64,000 bases of DNA from Polynucleobacter sp. MWH-Jannik1A5 (GTDB taxonomy: Bacteria > Pseudomonadota > Gammaproteobacteria > Burkholderiales > Burkholderiaceae), in contig NZ_JACVPQ010000001.1 in assembly GCF_018881795.1 (NCBI RefSeq), forward strand, positions 1,710,963 through 1,774,962. Reading direction: 5' to 3'. This document shows, piece after piece, positions 20,261-27,449 of this stretch. Position numbers and translations under genes: made by a program. The notes under the pieces were generated by a model, which saw only the letters and a program-made list of their open reading frames with translations, did not search any database and was not told the DNA's origin. How positions within the stretch are numbered: position 1 is the stretch's first letter; each line of letters starts with the position of its first letter.

Positions 20261-21898
20261 CTATAACTCTTTTATTCCGCACGCCTTTAAATAGTTAAAG
20301 GTCTCATCGTAGAATTCGGGAGGTCGCGTATGGTCCGATACCTCGCCTTTAGGCACATATATGGCAATCCCTTGCCGTGCTCGAGTTAAAAGCACTCTAT
20401 ATGCATTCTTGAGGTACAGCTTGCGCTGCATCTTATGCACACCTTGCCAGCTTGTTCCTCTAAAGTTGTAATGATTCCATGCGTTATTCTTATAGCGGAA
20501 ATCAGCGTCCCAGCCGACAATAATCCAATCCAACTCCAGCCCTTGAACGTCAAACTCAGTTGCAACTTCTTCCAAATAAAACGATGTTCGTATATCTGAT
20601 TGGTCATTCAGGAACCATACTGAAGCATCAATCTTGTCTTTTACGTTGATACCATCGGGCCGAAGTCTTATAGCCCCTGAAGAGGCAACTAAACCATATC
20701 TCTCCGTACCCCTTGCTTGGGATTGCACCCACGTTTTTGCTGCGCCCATATCCCTGGTTAATACGATAGGGTACCGATCAGCAATACGCAAATAGGCTTC
20801 TTTTGCTCTCTCGGGTTGATTCTCAATTACATGGCTAGCAAACTCAGAAAGAGCATCCGCTCTAAACGAGCGCATTGAAACAGATAGATGTAATTCTGGT
20901 TCATATTGACAAGCGATTTTGGAGATCGATTCACTGAGTTCAGGATCCCAGAAGTAATCTCTATCATTTAGTCTATTGGATACATATATATCCCAGTCCT
21001 TATATTGTTCTTTAAGGGCGATTAACCATTCGGAGATACCGGCTTCCCCTGTATTGATTTCTTGACCGCCACCAATAAGGCAAACAATGGTGCACCAGTC
21101 GTGATGCCTATCCATTGCGCCTATGAGAAATGCGGGTTCAGACATATTGAAATCAGGATACCCACGTTTTTGTTGCATAAATTTACTGGCTTGTTCTTTG
21201 CCCCAGGCTCTTTGTGCCTCGTCAAAAATAACTACTTTTTCATATGGGGCAAGCTCCGACTTGAGGGCCTCATCACGAAAGTGATGGATATTTTGAATAA
21301 AACTCGCAACCTTACGATGCGCATCTTTCTTGGGGATACCCTCTCTTATGGATTCATCTCTAGCTAGAGCCTCTCTTAACACTTCAACTAAAGGGCCATT
21401 TCCAGACAAGAAGACTGCATGTTCGTCGTTGTGTTCCTTGGCGCGCACTGTCGCTATATTGAGCCCGGCAAGTGTTTTCCCTGCCCCTGGAACTCCCGTA
21501 ACAAAGCAAATTGATTTTTTATTGTTTTTCTTTGAGACTTCAATAATTTGGGAAATCTTATTTGTAGTAACCGTTAGATTATGTGCGCTAGCATCTGATC
21601 TAGTGATTTCTTCCACTTGATGGTCTCGATATAGCGCCTGCGCAGCTTCAATAATGGTGGGTGTAGGGTGGTAACCTGACTGTGACCATTTGTCTGGATC
21701 GATTTCAGTGCGAGGGAGCACTTGTAGGGCGCTTGAAATAAACTCCATTAACTCATTTGACGTTAGGCATATCGGGGTGGCAACCAAATCATTAGCTAAT
21801 TTAATAGACGGCAATCCCTTAGGAGTTGAGTTGGTAGCAATGAGGATGGGGATGACGTAAGTGCTGTGTGACCCTTTATGAAAGTTTTTCAGATCCAA
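20261..21898 (-). CDS. DUF2075 (Schlafen-type) P-loop helicase part of a frameshifted gene
   Basis: The open frame gives 545 residues. Walker A GVPGAGKT is at 135-142, Walker B VVIFDEAQ at about 222-229, and the C-terminal VLLTRARQGIAIYVP helicase motif VI is intact. This is the DUF2075 / Schlafen group 3-like superfamily 1 helicase domain. Full-length relatives carry a PD-(D/E)XK nuclease-like domain in front. Here that domain is encoded just upstream, partly in this same frame above the ATG at 21898 (RADVV, then VIEFKVG) and partly in another frame (see 21899-22221). The annotated start is therefore probably not the original one. The family is common in defence islands and mobile elements; the activity is unknown. 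Stop is TAG at 20261. Confidence 0.85.
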   Translation of the reverse strand: MDLKNFHKGSHSTYVIPILIATNSTPKGLPSIKLANDLVATPICLTSNELMEFISSALQVLPRTEIDPDKWSQSGYHPTPTIIEAAQALYRDHQVEEITRSDASAHNLTVTTNKISQIIEVSKKNNKKSICFVTGVPGAGKTLAGLNIATVRAKEHNDEHAVFLSGNGPLVEVLREALARDESIREGIPKKDAHRKVASFIQNIHHFRDEALKSELAPYEKVVIFDEAQRAWGKEQASKFMQQKRGYPDFNMSEPAFLIGAMDRHHDWCTIVCLIGGGQEINTGEAGISEWLIALKEQYKDWDIYVSNRLNDRDYFWDPELSESISKIACQYEPELHLSVSMRSFRADALSEFASHVIENQPERAKEAYLRIADRYPIVLTRDMGAAKTWVQSQARGTERYGLVASSGAIRLRPDGINVKDKIDASVWFLNDQSDIRTSFYLEEVATEFDVQGLELDWIIVGWDADFRYKNNAWNHYNFRGTSWQGVHKMQRKLYLKNAYRVLLTRARQGIAIYVPKGEVSDHTRPPEFYDETFNYLKACGIKEL

Positions 21899-22221
21899 AG
21901 CATAGTCATGAACTTGGTCTATGGCAGCTCTATCATGCTCGGATGCCCCAACCTTAAACTCAATGACAAAAATAACTCCCGAGATAATTAGGACAACATC
22001 AGCCCTTTTCCCATGCGCGGGGTTGAGAATTCGAAGTAAATTGACCCCACTTCGAGGTCCCGAAGTGAATGCTTAAGAAGTCTAATTTGCTCTTGCCAGG
22101 CAACTCTTTGTTGGATCTCTAATGCAAACCCATGCTTTTCAGTTAATTGCCCAAGGATCTCTGCTGCATTAGTTGAGCAGAAGTGAGGGATAGGGGAGCT
22201 GTAGTAGGCAATATGAACATG
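21899..22221 (-). pseudogene. N-terminal part of the DUF2075 gene, separated by a frameshift
   Basis: Reading the minus strand from about 22221, one frame gives HVHIAYYSSPIPHFC, then ALEIQQRVAWQEQIRLL, then EVGSIYFEFSTPRMGK, and stops at TAA near 21990. The next frame continues homologously as RADVVLIISGVIFVIEFKVG, then AAIDQVHDYALDLKNFH, running into the 20261-21898 frame. The switch lies at minus-strand GGGAAAA (plus-strand 22006-22012): a -1 slip there restores RMGKRADVV. The catalytic-looking D and ExK of a PD-(D/E)XK nuclease follow immediately. No in-frame ATG, GTG or TTG is found at the expected start; an ATG one frame off at 22220 suggests a second lesion or an unusual start. It could be a decayed gene, a sequencing error or a programmed frameshift. 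Confidence 0.75.
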
Positions 22222-22230
22222 TATTAATTA

Positions 22231-22390
22231 TGACTTAATGTCATTTTTACCAACCCTTTTTTTGATAGCCAAATTACCAACGGTGCGCCACTCCGATGGT
22301 TGATGATGATTCAATCTTAAGATAAATAATCTTTGCTTTGTTGTAAGTGAATTCATGAATTATTATTGACTGAATATATAAAGGGTATCA
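22231..22390 (+). promoter_or_regulatory. AT-rich divergent promoter region before the DUF3800 gene
   Basis: This 160-bp segment separates the decayed DUF2075 5' end from the DUF3800 ATG. It is markedly AT-rich, with a tatata segment shortly before the aaaggg ribosome-binding site. No operator repeat is evident. Confidence 0.4.
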
Positions 22391-23170
22391 ATGAGTCTAA
22401 GTGAATACATGGTTTTTGTTGATGAGAGCGGCTCTCCATCTATGGGTAATATAGACCCCAATTACCCACTCTTTGTACTTGCATTTCTAATTGTTAAAAA
22501 AGATGAATATGTCAGCTCATTGACACCAGCAATACAGAGGTTCAAATTCAAACACTTTGGTCATGACCAAGTTATCTTGCATGAGCGTGATATTCGTAAG
22601 GATATTGGCGCCTTTTCAGGTCTTAAAAATCCTGCTATCAAAGTATCATTCTTGGATGAATTGACCACAATTATTGCTGGACTTCCATTTCATTTGGCAT
22701 GCGTCGTAATTGATAAAGATGGGCATAAAAAGAGGTATTCTTCTCCCATAAACCCCTATCATTTAGGCCTTGAATTTGGGCTTGAAAGGGTAAGAAACTT
22801 TCTGATTCAACAAAAAGAATGGATTGAGCCAAGTGTTGCCGTTCATCTTGGTCAGGTTGAGCATTTCAATCCAAAATTACATGTCATTGTTGAAAAAAGA
22901 GGCAAAGCTGAGGATGATGACCTGGAGTTAGAATTTCGCCGAATCTGTGATGGTTCAAATTTCCATGGTGAGAAATTTAATTTTGAAGTTGTGTTCTCGG
23001 ATAAAAAGTCTAATGCCGCTGGATTGCAAATTGCTGATTTAGTCGCAAGACCAATTGGAATATCTGTACTCAGGCCTGGTCAATCTAACAGAGCTGTAGA
23101 TGTTTTGCAGTCGAAGCTACTTAAGAAGAATGGGAAGACTGATGGTTACGGTCTTAAGAAATTTCCGTAG
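22391..23170 (+). CDS. DUF3800 domain-containing protein
   Basis: The product is 259 residues. It starts with the family signature YMVFVDESGSP (the FxDESG motif of an RNase H-like fold), followed by a FVLAFLIV strand, and ends with GLQIADLVARPIG, the conserved C-terminal motif. Further acidic and basic positions (HERDIRKD, VIDKDGHKKRY) fit the family. DUF3800 proteins are predicted nucleases or nucleic-acid-binding proteins, often found in mobile and defence-rich regions; the actual activity is unknown. A good ribosome-binding site, aaaggg, lies 6 bases before the ATG. The gene stands alone on the plus strand, divergent from the DUF2075 gene, with AT-rich promoter-like DNA between them. It is likely cargo of the island. 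Confidence 0.9.
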   Translation: MSLSEYMVFVDESGSPSMGNIDPNYPLFVLAFLIVKKDEYVSSLTPAIQRFKFKHFGHDQVILHERDIRKDIGAFSGLKNPAIKVSFLDELTTIIAGLPFHLACVVIDKDGHKKRYSSPINPYHLGLEFGLERVRNFLIQQKEWIEPSVAVHLGQVEHFNPKLHVIVEKRGKAEDDDLELEFRRICDGSNFHGEKFNFEVVFSDKKSNAAGLQIADLVARPIGISVLRPGQSNRAVDVLQSKLLKKNGKTDGYGLKKFP

Positions 23171-23544
23171 ACCATAAAAACAAAAAGCCCCGGTAAACCG
23201 GAGCTAGTTGTCGACCGAGAATCCCCAGTCCTTGTCGTTATTCTATCAGGTCTTAAACCAACCCTCAAGCAGTTGCTTTACCCTTAAATTTACTATGTTT
23301 AGTGCATTTTGAGGCCTAGTTACGATATTTAATAGGGCGCGAATCAGGGCTGCCAACGGTTTGGTTATCCGTTTAGCATACAGAATTATTTAAATCAGAC
23401 TCCTCTTATCAGGCTGACATCACTTTGAGGCTTAGTGCTTTTATAGTAGTACTCTTGCGGATTTTGTACCTAATCTTGTACACGATAAGCCCGGGTATCA
23501 TCTTTACCCTCATGTATATGCCTTTAGGGCTCTCAACCTACGGA
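23171..23544. other. 374-bp gene-free stretch between DUF3800 and the minus-strand operon
   Basis: No reading frame with a start and family resemblance is seen. The stretch holds the terminator at 23186-23208 and half of the hairpin at 23536-23560. It also has two near-copies of ttgaggcYtagt about 115 bp apart (near 23308 and 23427) and paired ttgtac words near 23466 and 23476. It would be the 3' untranslated tail of the 24530-23545 transcript, so a small RNA is possible but unsupported. Confidence 0.4.
23186..23208 (-). terminator. Rho-independent terminator, minus strand
   Basis: On the minus strand an agctccggt/accggggct hairpin is followed by TTTTTGTTTTT. It would end minus-strand transcription coming from 24530, leaving an untranslated tail of about 340 bases. 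On the plus strand it also lies 16 bp after the DUF3800 stop, but without a T-tract. Confidence 0.7.
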
Positions 23545-23560
23545 TTACAAATCCGTAGGT
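23536..23560 (-). repeat. Perfect 11-bp hairpin resembling a tRNA anticodon arm
   Basis: The arms acctacggatt and aatccgtaggt pair perfectly around a 3-base loop. Read on the minus strand, ACGGATTTGTAATCCGTAGGT resembles the anticodon arm plus variable loop of a tRNA with a TGT (Thr-type) anticodon. Twelve bases, TAATCCGTAGGT, are also identical to the 3' side of the anticodon arm of tRNA-Asn at 29752-29827. D-arm and T-arm are absent, so it is not a tRNA. The stop codon of the 23545-23925 gene lies inside the hairpin. It could be an attachment-site relic, an integrase core site or a plain hairpin. Confidence 0.6.
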
Positions 23561-23925
23561 GCTAATTCTCTCCATTCCTTGAATGCTGCATTCAGTGCGG
23601 GGCTAAACCTGTAAAGGCAACCTTCTGGCTTGTCGATTCCCTCAGACTTGTACCATTTCCATCCAGGGACATTTCTATCTGATTCCGGTGTTGATACTAG
23701 GATGATGTCACTTCTTCCTTCAGGTGACCTATGAAAAGTAATGAGGGTCTCCGTAGCGCTAAAGTTTTGAGCTGCGAGCATTTGTACCAATTCGCATTTA
23801 GAGGGCCTAGGACCGAAGATGGGGATAAAAACTAGGGCTGTTTTAAACGACCCTCCTTGAGCCTGTTGCAGGGCTGCCTGCATCGAATCTAGCAGCTTAG
23901 TAAGCTCCTCAAGTTTCGAGCTCAT
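23545..23925 (-). CDS. Unknown island protein, 126 aa
   Basis: I do not recognise a family. The N-terminal 20 residues (MSSKLEELTKLLDSMQAALQQAQG) look like an amphipathic coiled coil. An alpha/beta part follows with FKTALVFIPIFGPRPSKCELVQMLAAQNFSA and then GRSDIILVSTPE, a mostly hydrophilic region with Trp residues (GWKWYKSEG), and a C-terminal helix FKEWREL. No signal peptide or membrane segment is seen. The ATG overlaps the stop of the upstream 202-aa gene by ATGA, so the two are translationally coupled and likely work together or share regulation. It is the last gene of the satellite-like module. Confidence 0.7.
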   Translation of the reverse strand: MSSKLEELTKLLDSMQAALQQAQGGSFKTALVFIPIFGPRPSKCELVQMLAAQNFSATETLITFHRSPEGRSDIILVSTPESDRNVPGWKWYKSEGIDKPEGCLYRFSPALNAAFKEWRELAPTDL

Positions 23926-24530
23926 GGGAGCGTGCTCACGATGTCAATTTGAGCGATGTTGTTCTGTGCCTCTCTCGAAGAAATTTCTTCAATTTGCTTT
24001 TGGAGTGAGTATATGCGGTCTACTATCGCACCGCTTAGAGATACAGAGCCAGCTTTTTCAAGCAGAGCCATAGCTTTTGAGGCACCATCAGCATCCATTT
24101 GGCCTGTTGCAGCAGCCGTAACAATTGAGTGAGCTGTTTGATCGACGGTAGGTTGGATGCTAAATTTTAGGAGTTGCTTTCTCTCGGGAAGGAATCGATT
24201 TATTAAAAGTTGAGAGGCTTGAATATCCCCACTGAGAGCTTTATCAACAAGGGCTTGCGTAATCCCTTCAGCATTATTAATTACGATTTCTAGAGCTCTT
24301 TGAGCCTTTGAGTGGGCATTTTCTAGTGCCGATTCAGGTAAGTCTTTGGGAGCGATGCTCTTTAGCTGATATACAAGCGCTTCTTGAGCAATTTCAGTCG
24401 CCACAGATTCAAAGCGTTTCCGCTCCTGAAATGCACGTGTTCTTAAGGTACTCTCACCTAGGGGCTGTCCGTCTGCCTTTCTTTTTCGCCCACCTTTTTT
24501 CTTCGGTGGCGGCAGGGTAGTTGGTTGCAT
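23922..24530 (-). CDS. DUF5681-like / possible small-terminase-like DNA-binding protein
   Basis: The product is 202 residues. A basic, Pro/Lys/Gly-rich N-terminus (PPPKKKGGRKRKADGQPLGEST) leads to a helical segment with ALVDKALSGDIQASQLLINRFLPERKQLLKF, a GD-x-QA-x-(L/R)-LL-x-R-x-(L/I)-P pattern seen in DUF5681-type proteins of phages and integrative elements. Then come ATGQMDADGASKAMALLEKAG and a C-terminal coiled coil (IYSLQKQIEEISSRE). A DNA-binding role is likely from the charge pattern. A small-terminase-like role is a guess from position in a satellite-like operon. It starts after a 221-bp intergenic segment with an inverted repeat, so it probably has its own promoter. Confidence 0.65.
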   Translation of the reverse strand: MQPTTLPPPKKKGGRKRKADGQPLGESTLRTRAFQERKRFESVATEIAQEALVYQLKSIAPKDLPESALENAHSKAQRALEIVINNAEGITQALVDKALSGDIQASQLLINRFLPERKQLLKFSIQPTVDQTAHSIVTAAATGQMDADGASKAMALLEKAGSVSLSGAIVDRIYSLQKQIEEISSREAQNNIAQIDIVSTLP

Positions 24531-24606
24531 TGTTCGATACCGTTCTATTCAGATGCTTTAACTATATGGAATACGCACCACATTTGGAAGTAATAATCGG
24601 TACACA

Positions 24607-24622
24607 AGTACACGTGTGTACT
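24607..24622. promoter_or_regulatory. Inverted repeat agtacac-gt-gtgtact, candidate operator
   Basis: Two perfect 7-bp arms flank a 2-bp centre, 77 bp upstream of the 202-aa gene start. A further gtgtact lies at 24691-24697, bracketed by two gtgtccc words at 24681 and 24700. The segment 24531-24751 otherwise holds no gene. The layout suits a repressor or activator site for the 24530-23545 operon, or part of a replication origin after the primase-helicase genes; nothing in the sequence decides between them. Confidence 0.5.
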
Positions 24623-24726
24623 GAAGTTTTATAGAAAGTATTTATTCAATTTTTAAGAAAAAGATAGTCCCTAAAAACAAGTGTCCCCATGTGTACTGGT
24701 GTCCCGATCATCATCCTGCAGATAAA

Positions 24727-24750
24727 AAAAGGGGGGGGTGGACCCCCCCA
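24727..24750 (-). terminator. Rho-independent terminator after the helicase gene
   Basis: On the minus strand, immediately after the helicase stop at 24752, seven G and eight C form a very strong hairpin around tcca, followed by seven T. The unbroken G and C runs are also a place where sequencing errors would be expected, but the position and T-tract fit a terminator well. Confidence 0.85.
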
Positions 24751-24751
24751 T

Positions 24752-26245
24752 CTATTCACCATTTGTTTCAATAGATTTTTCACCTAGACTCTCTTTATCA
24801 GCGACATACAAGTCAAGCTTTTCACGGCTATTAATTTTGCGTTTGATATCTTGGAGTCGGTCCAATTCAGTTTTGAGTTCAAAGGGCCTGCGACCATTCC
24901 ATTTTTCATGTTCTCTAATTACGTAAACGGTTACAGCTTCTCTTTCTGACACCTTAACCCTTTTTAAATATCTTCTGATATTGGCTCGATGAAGCGAGTG
25001 ATGCTGCGCTGCAGTTGGCCTCCCGTTATCCTCATACCCCGAAAAAATCGTTTTGATGTCTTTGACGTCGATGAGGTCGCTAGGCCAATGCTCTGCTATG
25101 AGACGAGCATACTCATCGGAATCAGAGAGACTGACCTCGATTGCTTGCTGTTTTGCATCGGTCATGGAAGCCTTTTGACCTGGATTGAAATCCTTAATTT
25201 CGCGCATCCGAAGATAGTGCCCGACACTTCTTATAAAAAGTGGATCCTCCAAGGCCTTATAAAGAGCAATATAGTACTGAGCTTCTTTAGGCTCCTTTTC
25301 CGTATAGACCACCTCAAACCTCCTGTCACCTTGGTCAATAGGAATGGCAGCAATATGGTTGCTAAACATCAGCCATCTACATGAGTTGTACTCAATTGAT
25401 TGGCGCCCATATTTTGGGTTTATAACCCGAGTTTCTTCTGTAATGAGAGATTTCATTTTCTCGGCATGCCGCCATCTAGCCTCTCCACCTCCTTCCCGAA
25501 TTTCGTCGACGATAGCCAATATCTTTCTCGAAAGGTGACCGTTGTAGCCGCTATTAAGTAGGGCAGGCAAGTCAACGTTAGCGGCAACATTGCCTTTCCA
25601 CAGTCTAACTAGAACAGATGCCACCCAGTTTCTCCCCAATCCGAACGATCGAGAGATATGGAGCCAGGCTGTATGGGGCAAAATTTCTGGTTGTTGCTCG
25701 ATATGAGCCAACCAGTCCAGAAATCTTGGCGCCTGTGAGTCAAAGAGAAAGTTTATATGCTCAAGAAAAATCTGGATCCGCGCTTCCCAATCACTAGGAT
25801 TGTCCTCTCTCCATGGCATTCGCCAGGAATTCAGAGCGGGTCGCCCCTGAGGGTCGTTTATGAAAACCGGACCTCCTGCTTTAAATGAGTGCGTTTGAAC
25901 AGTCTTTCTCTCTGGTGAAAAAAGCCATAGCTTAGAGATCTGAACAACATCAAATTGAGACACATTCCGCTTGGAGGGTACTTCATCACTTGATGCCAGC
26001 ATTGCATTAACCCAATCCTGTTTGCTAGTAACAAAATTTGGGGAATTTAAATCTCCTATGAAAGACCCATCCGAAATGAAGACAAATCGCCTTAGTGCCT
26101 CCTCAAGATCGATCAACTCAGCCAAGGGTACTACGTCCCCCTCGCCGATAAGCTGATTCTCAAGTTTTTGATCTGATCTGCGTTTAGCCTTCAATGCCTT
26201 TGTAATTTCAGCTGCTTGTTCTTCGAGGTTGTCATTTGCAGGCAT
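24752..26245 (-). CDS. Primase-associated SF3-like helicase (DUF5906/D5-like), with altered Walker A
   Basis: The product is 497 residues. Residues about 150-420 have the layout of the phage/satellite DUF5906 helicase group: FLDWLAHIEQQP, then LHISRSFGLGRNWVASVL at the P-loop position (about 196-212), then KILAIVDEIREGG as Walker B (about 241-253), then EYNSCRWLMFSNHIAAIPID as the sensor-like strand and DRRFEVV. The P-loop reads GLGRNW, with Arg at about 205 where the catalytic Lys of GxGK(S/T) is expected. It should act as the replicative helicase of the element with the primase, whose 3' end it overlaps by 14 bases. The C-terminal 100 residues are charged and helical and could bind DNA or the primase. 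A strong terminator follows. Confidence 0.8.
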   Translation of the reverse strand: MPANDNLEEQAAEITKALKAKRRSDQKLENQLIGEGDVVPLAELIDLEEALRRFVFISDGSFIGDLNSPNFVTSKQDWVNAMLASSDEVPSKRNVSQFDVVQISKLWLFSPERKTVQTHSFKAGGPVFINDPQGRPALNSWRMPWREDNPSDWEARIQIFLEHINFLFDSQAPRFLDWLAHIEQQPEILPHTAWLHISRSFGLGRNWVASVLVRLWKGNVAANVDLPALLNSGYNGHLSRKILAIVDEIREGGGEARWRHAEKMKSLITEETRVINPKYGRQSIEYNSCRWLMFSNHIAAIPIDQGDRRFEVVYTEKEPKEAQYYIALYKALEDPLFIRSVGHYLRMREIKDFNPGQKASMTDAKQQAIEVSLSDSDEYARLIAEHWPSDLIDVKDIKTIFSGYEDNGRPTAAQHHSLHRANIRRYLKRVKVSEREAVTVYVIREHEKWNGRRPFELKTELDRLQDIKRKINSREKLDLYVADKESLGEKSIETNGE

Positions 26246-27263
26246 TTATGCCTCCTTGACCTATAAATGCAAAAAGATCCTTGAGATTCTTATCCCGGCA
26301 TGACCTGTGGAAGCAGTGAAAAGCGCCAATCCAGCCATTACGTATATTTGGAGAAGCTAGCCCAGCTATTCGTGCGGCTTTGTCAGTGTGATTTTCTGAC
26401 CATGGGCATTCGACTGTTATCCATTCGTTGTTTAAATTTACACCTTCGATAAGATTTTTTGATTCAACTTTTGAAAGTAAGTTTTCCCAATATTGATCTA
26501 CATCTTGTTTTAACTGAACCCCGATATCTATCTGTTTTATCCGGCGATTTCCAAATGGTCTCAAGCTCAAGTTGTAATGGGAGATCAATTCATCCAGGGC
26601 ATAAATCTTTTTTGGCTCCCAGTGAATAAGTCTCGTTTGAAAATATTGACCATTTTTTTCAGTAAGATGTTTTTTACTATTCGAGCCCACGGGAAGTCTC
26701 ATGAATCGATTTAAGCCCTTAGCTCCACCATCGGTAAGGCCTGCATCGGCTAGACCATTTATTACCTTCTCACACTTCGTTCTGTTGTATGTGTCGTCAC
26801 CAGCGAGAAAGTAGTGGGCCTGATAGTTTCCAGGGCTTGTTTCGATAATCGCCGAAGGAGGAAGGGTAACTGAATTTAAATTAACTTTTTTCCCAAGGTC
26901 ATCCAGCGAGATACATTTCATTTGATGGAAAAACTCACTTTTTCTGCTCCAAAGTGCTGTTTTATGCTCCAGGCCGTCAATACCGACAATTTTGCTCATT
27001 TCGCTCGGCAAAAACGAGCTAATGCAGAAATAGTTATTTGAATCTGGAGAAGAGGGAATCTGGGATAAATTGCTAATGGGGATACCCCGAATCCCGGCTG
27101 CCTTCACTCTGGCTTCAAAACTCCCCAGGACTTTCCCGCAAATCATTCTGGCAGGGTACTTTCCCATCGGGAATTTATCGCCACATACGGCGCTTAAAAA
27201 GTCAGCATTACTAACTCCCATGCTACTTTTTGTTTGTGATGCTTCAATTATTTTTTTTAACAT
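26232..27263 (-). CDS. RepB-type (archaeo-eukaryotic-like) DNA primase of the island
   Basis: The product is 343 residues. ISLDDLG at about 118-124, IETSPGNYQAHYFL at about 140-153 and GLNRFMRLPVGSNSK at about 183-197 are the characteristic elements of RepB-like plasmid and phage primases. The C-terminus has CPWSENHTDKAARI and then FHCFHRSCRDKN, a Cys/His cluster likely to bind zinc, in the arrangement seen where primases are paired with a helicase. The gene overlaps the helicase gene by 14 bases, so the pair forms the replication module. Such modules are known in P4-like satellites, phage-inducible islands and some plasmids. The region just upstream (27264-27449) has short tandem repeats that could be an origin or operator. 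Confidence 0.85.
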   Translation of the reverse strand: MLKKIIEASQTKSSMGVSNADFLSAVCGDKFPMGKYPARMICGKVLGSFEARVKAAGIRGIPISNLSQIPSSPDSNNYFCISSFLPSEMSKIVGIDGLEHKTALWSRKSEFFHQMKCISLDDLGKKVNLNSVTLPPSAIIETSPGNYQAHYFLAGDDTYNRTKCEKVINGLADAGLTDGGAKGLNRFMRLPVGSNSKKHLTEKNGQYFQTRLIHWEPKKIYALDELISHYNLSLRPFGNRRIKQIDIGVQLKQDVDQYWENLLSKVESKNLIEGVNLNNEWITVECPWSENHTDKAARIAGLASPNIRNGWIGAFHCFHRSCRDKNLKDLFAFIGQGGINACK

Positions 27264-27382
27264 ATCGGTTCCTAAATAAAAGTTATGGAACCATCACCAT
27301 TTGTCACGCAGCTTGTGCGTCGAGATGGGTGTCGAATTTACTAACCGGGGGTGCTAATTACATCTGTGGCTTCGACGGTATG

Positions 27383-27409
27383 TGGTCTAGTCTGTCAAGT
27401 CGGTCAAGT
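27383..27409. repeat. Three tandem 9-bp iteron-like repeats upstream of the primase gene
   Basis: Plus-strand units tggtctagt, ctgtcaagt and cggtcaagt lie head to tail, 120 bp before the primase ATG. A short inverted repeat acgca/tgcgt with a 5-base gap lies at 27306-27320. Tandem short repeats beside a primase or initiator gene are typical of plasmid and satellite origins, or of autoregulatory sites. The first unit is diverged. Confidence 0.5.
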
Positions 27410-27420
27410 TGGGCATATGT

Positions 27421-27443
27421 TTTTATTTCCAGCTGAAATAAAA
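27421..27443 (-). terminator. Weak AT-rich hairpin after the 222-aa frame
   Basis: The arms ttttatttc and gaaataaaa pair perfectly around cagct, just past the stop at 27450 on the minus strand. The stem has almost no G-C pairs, so termination would be weak; read-through into the primase gene is likely. Confidence 0.35.
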
Positions 27444-27449
27444 GGGTGG

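Noticed and set aside
23171..23544. tRNA gene suggested by the anticodon-arm hairpin
   Set aside because: Neither acceptor, D-arm nor T-arm can be formed on either side.
24727..24750. Long G and C runs as an assembly scar
   Set aside because: They form a perfect hairpin with a T-tract exactly after the helicase stop, which a terminator explains better.
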